In this document: in pieces, positions 4,682 to 7,433 of the stretch
How the letters are laid out: each line of letters starts with the position of its first letter
How positions within the stretch are numbered: the first letter of the stretch is position 1
NCBI GenBank assembly: GCA_964526635.1
Contig: CAZGLR010000143.1
Coordinates: 1 to 7,433 of the forward strand
Length of the DNA: 7,433 nt
Direction: 5' to 3'
DNA from: CAZGLR01 sp964526635
GTDB lineage: Bacteria; Zixibacteria; MSB-5A5; GN15; JAAZOE01
Program-made: the position numbers and the translations under genes
The notes under the pieces: generated by a model
The model's input: the letters and a program-made list of their open reading frames with translations, nothing else
Database searches by the model: none
Told to the model about the DNA's origin: nothing

Positions 4682-7039
4682 CTACTGGCATGCCGCACAT
4701 GGTTCCGCGCCACCCTTAAAAATGAAATTCACCAGGTAAACCGCGTCGCCGATCGTGACGTCGCCATCACACGACGCATCGGCGGCTTCCAGGGGATCCG
4801 GCGCCGGACCACCCTTGAAGATATAATTAACGATCCATATGGCGTCGCCAACATTCACTATCTCATCGGCTGAGGCATCGCCACAGACAAAGGTCACGTT
4901 CGTCTCACCGGGAGTCGCCATTTCAAACTCTACCCAGGGATGTTCATCTACCGGCGAACGCCCGGCCGAGACATCCGGATCCAGATCGGAATACGTAGCC
5001 GTGTCAATGACGCAATTACCCGAAGCATCACCGGAGAACAACCCGATCGTCTGGCCGCCGTCGCTGAGCATGAAGTTCGTGTGATAGTCGCTGTCTTCAA
5101 TACGGCCATCGGCCCAGAACAGGACAAAATCGCCCGGCGCAACCGTAATCCCCGAGGGAATCAACCAGCGGGTGGGATTGACCATTGTGTTAGTCAAATA
5201 CATGCCACTTAAATCGACTTCAGTTGTACCGAGGTTTTTCAATTCTATCCAGTCGGGAAAGAGACCCGGCTGATCGGGATTCTCGATCGTCGATACATTG
5301 TTGGCCATGACTTCATTGATAACCACTTGCGGCAGTTCAGTACCGACCGTGTAATGGAATAATATCTCCGGCGTCTGGGGTGGATCAAAGGCCTCCGCTT
5401 CTCCGGGTACATCGGCATCGAGATGATATCTTACAAATGTCCCGGCCGGCTGCGGCGGGATGATACCGCTGAAGGCATACCCGCCATCAGTAGTGACACT
5501 ATCAAAAGCCATCGCGACAGTCACCTCACCATTTCCGGCATCATACACGATATCGACATTGTTTGGCTGAGCACCGGCAAAGATTTCGGTCGAAACAGCC
5601 ACATCGGCAATCGGACATGGTTTCGGGGGCCAGTGACCGGTTCCGCTAAACGCCACCGGATATCCTTCGAGATACGTGCCAGGGGTCAGATCACGGCCCA
5701 GCAAGCCAGGGTGATCTGCACGGTACCGGGTTGTGCGAAAAACCATATTGGCCGATGGAACAATCGCCTCCCCCTGATCCAATACAACATCGCCCATCGA
5801 GGGATTAATATAATCCCACACAATATCACTATCCTCTGTCACTTCAAATAGATGCCCCGGTCGACCCTCGCAAATAATAGTATTGCCATTGGGCAGCCGT
5901 TGTGCGCCGGAAATGATATTTGAGTACAAATCCTCCGGCGGGTCAGTCGTATACTCCCAGGCCGGTGCGGCGGGACCATGGGGCGTCCCCGGCAATGGCT
6001 GGATGTAGCCGCCTTCGGCATTGACGGTTGTTTCGATTTCGATGATACGCGAATAGACTCCCTCCGGCCGGCTTCGGCCGTTATCAAATACCATCAGGCG
6101 GCCCTCACCGCGTAAGCCGGGTGCAATCCAGTGCGCATCATGCTGCCCGAACAGCTGACGGTCCGCCTCAGTTCCGGCATCATAGGCCTCCGGATTCCCC
6201 CAGCGATAGATAAGATCACCGCCCATATTGATATTGCCACCCGTATGTCCGGCAGCCTCCTCGGTGGTTGTCGAATGATCGATAACCCATATCTCATTGA
6301 AGAAGTTGCAGGAAATAACAATCTGATCCAGCTCCGGATTGTAGGCCAGCGAGTTGGCATGCTGCCAGTCGTTGATCGGAATCGGGGCATAGTTCAGATC
6401 AATCAGTTCGGGATGATCCGCAACCACACCAAAATTTGGCTTCAAACTGTCGTAATCCTGGATGATATGATCCAGTACATGCCACTCCCAGACAATCTCA
6501 CCACTGGTCGGCCCGGTCGGTTTGACCTCGATGACATGCTCCGGCCAAAGCATTGAATCAACCAAAGTCGCCGGATTTCGCCCCAGGGCAATCGCGCTGT
6601 CGACTGAAATGAACTCCCAGGCAAGAATCAAAACATTGCCATTGGCCAATGGCTCAATATCATGATGATACTGATATGTTTCACTCTGATATGTATAATC
6701 CCAGAGCAAAGTACCATCCCAGGCAATGCGCTGCACTCCGGCACTGTCGCCTGCGGCATTGGGGTTTTTGTTGCGCAGGATGGATCCATCATCAAGTAAA
6801 TACTGAAACGTCCCGGCGCTGTTTTCCTGATACCAGCTGTGACAGACACGTCCATACATATCGATCAGATATACCTGATCAGTGCGAAGAGTCGTGAAAA
6901 GTGTATAACCCTCGAACGCAGCAGTATCAAGGGCAAAGACTCCGACCGTTTGTTGAGCCGAGACAACTCCCGAAATGACCAAAGTGAAAAGCAAAAATGG
7001 CAAAAAGATAACCCACGCCGACGTTCTATTTTTGAACAT
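4682..7039 (-). CDS. Secreted arylsulfotransferase-like beta-propeller with lamin-tail and dockerin domains
   Basis: This is a 785-aa exported protein. A Sec signal peptide spans residues 1-28 (two basic residues near the start, hydrophobic core, probable cut after VSA). Residues about 40-470 resemble the bacterial arylsulfotransferase (ASST) propeller, with repeated blades of the type GD/NGNVLI...W-Y: HHDIEPLANGNVLIL at 125-139, WEWHVLDH at 184-191, DWQHANSL at 224-231, GQHDAHW at 298-304, VFDNGRSR at 317-324 and SGAQRLPNGNTIICEG at 377-392. Residues about 475-565 look like an Ig-type beta-sandwich. Residues 570-714 are a lamin-tail domain (VVINEVMAN, DWIELKNLG, VDLSGMYLT, WLIPSGITVAPGDFVLF, then a TPGETN end). 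Residues 719-785 are a dockerin with two calcium-loop repeats. Enzymatic ASSTs move sulfate between phenols, but activity here is unproven and the nucleophilic His may be absent. It is probably surface-displayed or extracellular, and monocistronic with its own terminator. Confidence 0.88.
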   Translation of the reverse strand: MFKNRTSAWVIFLPFLLFTLVISGVVSAQQTVGVFALDTAAFEGYTLFTTLRTDQVYLIDMYGRVCHSWYQENSAGTFQYLLDDGSILRNKNPNAAGDSAGVQRIAWDGTLLWDYTYQSETYQYHHDIEPLANGNVLILAWEFISVDSAIALGRNPATLVDSMLWPEHVIEVKPTGPTSGEIVWEWHVLDHIIQDYDSLKPNFGVVADHPELIDLNYAPIPINDWQHANSLAYNPELDQIVISCNFFNEIWVIDHSTTTEEAAGHTGGNINMGGDLIYRWGNPEAYDAGTEADRQLFGQHDAHWIAPGLRGEGRLMVFDNGRSRPEGVYSRIIEIETTVNAEGGYIQPLPGTPHGPAAPAWEYTTDPPEDLYSNIISGAQRLPNGNTIICEGRPGHLFEVTEDSDIVWDYINPSMGDVVLDQGEAIVPSANMVFRTTRYRADHPGLLGRDLTPGTYLEGYPVAFSGTGHWPPKPCPIADVAVSTEIFAGAQPNNVDIVYDAGNGEVTVAMAFDSVTTDGGYAFSGIIPPQPAGTFVRYHLDADVPGEAEAFDPPQTPEILFHYTVGTELPQVVINEVMANNVSTIENPDQPGLFPDWIELKNLGTTEVDLSGMYLTNTMVNPTRWLIPSGITVAPGDFVLFWADGRIEDSDYHTNFMLSDGGQTIGLFSGDASGNCVIDTATYSDLDPDVSAGRSPVDEHPWVEFEMATPGETNVTFVCGDASADEIVNVGDAIWIVNYIFKGGPAPDPLEAADASCDGDVTIGDAVYLVNFIFKGGAEPCAACQ
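4685..4885 (-). repeat. Two dockerin calcium-loop repeats at the C-terminus of the secreted protein
   Basis: Repeat 1 has ligand pattern D-x-S-x-D-x-I-x-N-x-x-D at residues 720-731, followed by the helix AIWIVNYIFKGG. Repeat 2 has D-x-S-x-D-x-D-x-T-x-x-D at 754-765, followed by AVYLVNFIFKGG. The two helices match closely and share the IFKGG ending. Type I dockerins bind cohesin domains; no cohesin gene is in this window. Cys719 before the first loop and Cys781/Cys784 at the end could close the fold with a disulfide. Confidence 0.85.
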
Positions 7040-7046
7040 AGCAATT

Positions 7047-7054
7047 CTTCCCTT
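7047..7054 (-). promoter_or_regulatory. Ribosome-binding site of the secreted-protein gene
   Basis: AAGGGAAG on the minus strand, 7 bases before the ATG at 7039. It supports that start, which also gives a complete signal peptide. Confidence 0.7.
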
Positions 7055-7080
7055 TATACGCTGACAATAGCGATTATGTG

Positions 7081-7111
7081 TCTCTCGGCAGTGAGAGGAG
7101 TGAGGGGTGAG
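7081..7111 (-). repeat. Small hairpin and GTGAG repeats in the leader of the secreted-protein gene
   Basis: CTCTC (7082-7086) and GAGAG (7093-7097) form a 5-base stem with a 6-base loop. On the plus strand GTGAG occurs three times, at 7091, 7100 and 7107. If transcription starts near 7118 these lie in the 5' leader, 42-72 bases before the start codon. They could be structural or an operator, or simply purine-rich chance sequence. Confidence 0.35.
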
Positions 7112-7124
7112 GATATTGGTGTTT

Positions 7125-7130
7125 GTTATA
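7125..7130 (-). promoter_or_regulatory. Candidate -10 element for the secreted-protein gene
   Basis: TATAAC on the minus strand matches the -10 consensus at 5 of 6 positions. A TTCACA (7160-7155), 5 of 6 to the -35 consensus, lies upstream, but the spacing is 24 bases, too long for a standard sigma-70 promoter. Another factor or another element may therefore be involved. Confidence 0.25.
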
Positions 7131-7159
7131 CTACGCAGACGGGGGTGGTTTTGTTGTGA

Positions 7160-7433
7160 AGTTTCTCCCGCAGCAGCTCAGGTACAGTATAGGGCATAAT
7201 CGAAATTCGTCAAGGATGAATCACCCCCGGACTCAAGATATTTATGTACAAACAACTCCGTATTTGATCCCTGATTTCCCAATTGAGTCTGGGTTCTGGG
7301 ATCAAGATGGGTTGTTTTCGGGTGTACAGAAAGGATTTGACGGACTTTTTGTCATCGTATGTGGGAGAACCCAATGGATGAAGGATGCACGGACGCTCTC
7401 AGGCTCAGTTTTGACAGCAGATTGAAACTCGAA
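7160..7433. other. Right-end stretch without a convincing gene
   Basis: Together with the secreted-protein leader this makes 394 bases (7040-7433) with no gene I can defend. A plus-strand open frame runs from ATG 7123 (or ATG 7214) to TGA 7425. It has no ribosome site at either start and no recognisable motif. On the minus strand a frame stays open for about 57 codons (7349-7179 region), also without a plausible start. The only clear structure is the palindrome at 7264-7305. The stretch may be intergenic, the remnant of a gene, or a lineage-specific interspersed repeat. Confidence 0.5.
7264..7305. repeat. Imperfect 42-base palindrome
   Basis: TTGATCCC (7264-7271) and GGGATCAA (7298-7305) are perfect inverted 8-mers. 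Inside them GA pairs with TC after one mismatch, and CCCA (7278-7281) pairs with TGGG (7290-7293), leaving an 8-base loop. The result is a bulged hairpin. No T-run follows on either strand, so it is not a standard terminator. It could be a structured RNA, a protein-binding site or part of a repeat family. Confidence 0.55.

Noticed and set aside
7053..7058. TATAAA on the minus strand just before the secreted-protein gene as a -10 element
   Set aside because: It overlaps the ribosome-binding site; transcription from it would start at or after the ribosome site and leave no usable leader.
1..7433. tRNA, rRNA, CRISPR array, insertion sequence or phage genes
   Set aside because: No cloverleaf-like or rRNA-like segment, no regularly spaced repeats and no transposase, integrase or phage motifs were seen on either strand.

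Overview
The window looks like part of a genome from an uncultivated, Gram-negative-type bacterium of the FCB group. My best guess is a Zixibacteria-like lineage. This is inferred mainly from the C-terminal dockerin of the large secreted protein: a Cys-Gly-Asp opening, an 'IFKGGPAPDPLEA' linker and a Pro-Cys ending are a style I associate with those genomes. Moderate GC, bacterial Shine-Dalgarno sites, tight gene overlaps and a rho-independent terminator all fit a bacterium. No marker gene confirms the phylum. There are no RNA genes, CRISPR arrays or recognisable mobile elements.

Left part, minus strand (about 2350 down to 1): a compact operon runs DUF5752-like protein, then a TreT-type GT4 trehalose synthase (412 aa), then an OtsB-type trehalose-phosphate phosphatase cut by the window edge. 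The first two genes overlap by an ATGA, and the phosphatase starts 10 bases after the glycosyltransferase stop. The module should make trehalose or a closely related disaccharide. The DUF5752-like protein has no known function, but its two halves align as a tandem duplication.

Middle, plus strand (2526 to 4586): after a 175-base divergent intergenic region come an MscS-family mechanosensitive channel, a classical SDR oxidoreductase overlapping its end by 14 bases, and a small three-helix membrane protein of the CBU_0592 type. The last gene is preceded by a possible 16-codon leader peptide with a strong ribosome-binding site. A compatible-solute synthesis operon set back to back with an osmotic release valve suggests an osmotic-stress locus with shared control; this is an inference from layout.

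Right part, minus strand (7039 down to 4682): a single 785-aa secreted protein with a signal peptide, an arylsulfotransferase-like beta-propeller, an Ig-like segment, a lamin-tail domain and a dockerin. A strong terminator follows it at 4616-4655. The 394 bases to its right hold its ribosome-binding site, a possible promoter element, a small leader hairpin and an imperfect 42-base palindrome, with no convincing gene.

The most interesting points are the TreT plus phosphatase pairing (biochemically redundant if both act as named), the duplicated architecture of the DUF5752-like protein, the divergent MscS arrangement, and the propeller/LTD/dockerin fusion, which may lack the sulfotransferase nucleophile.
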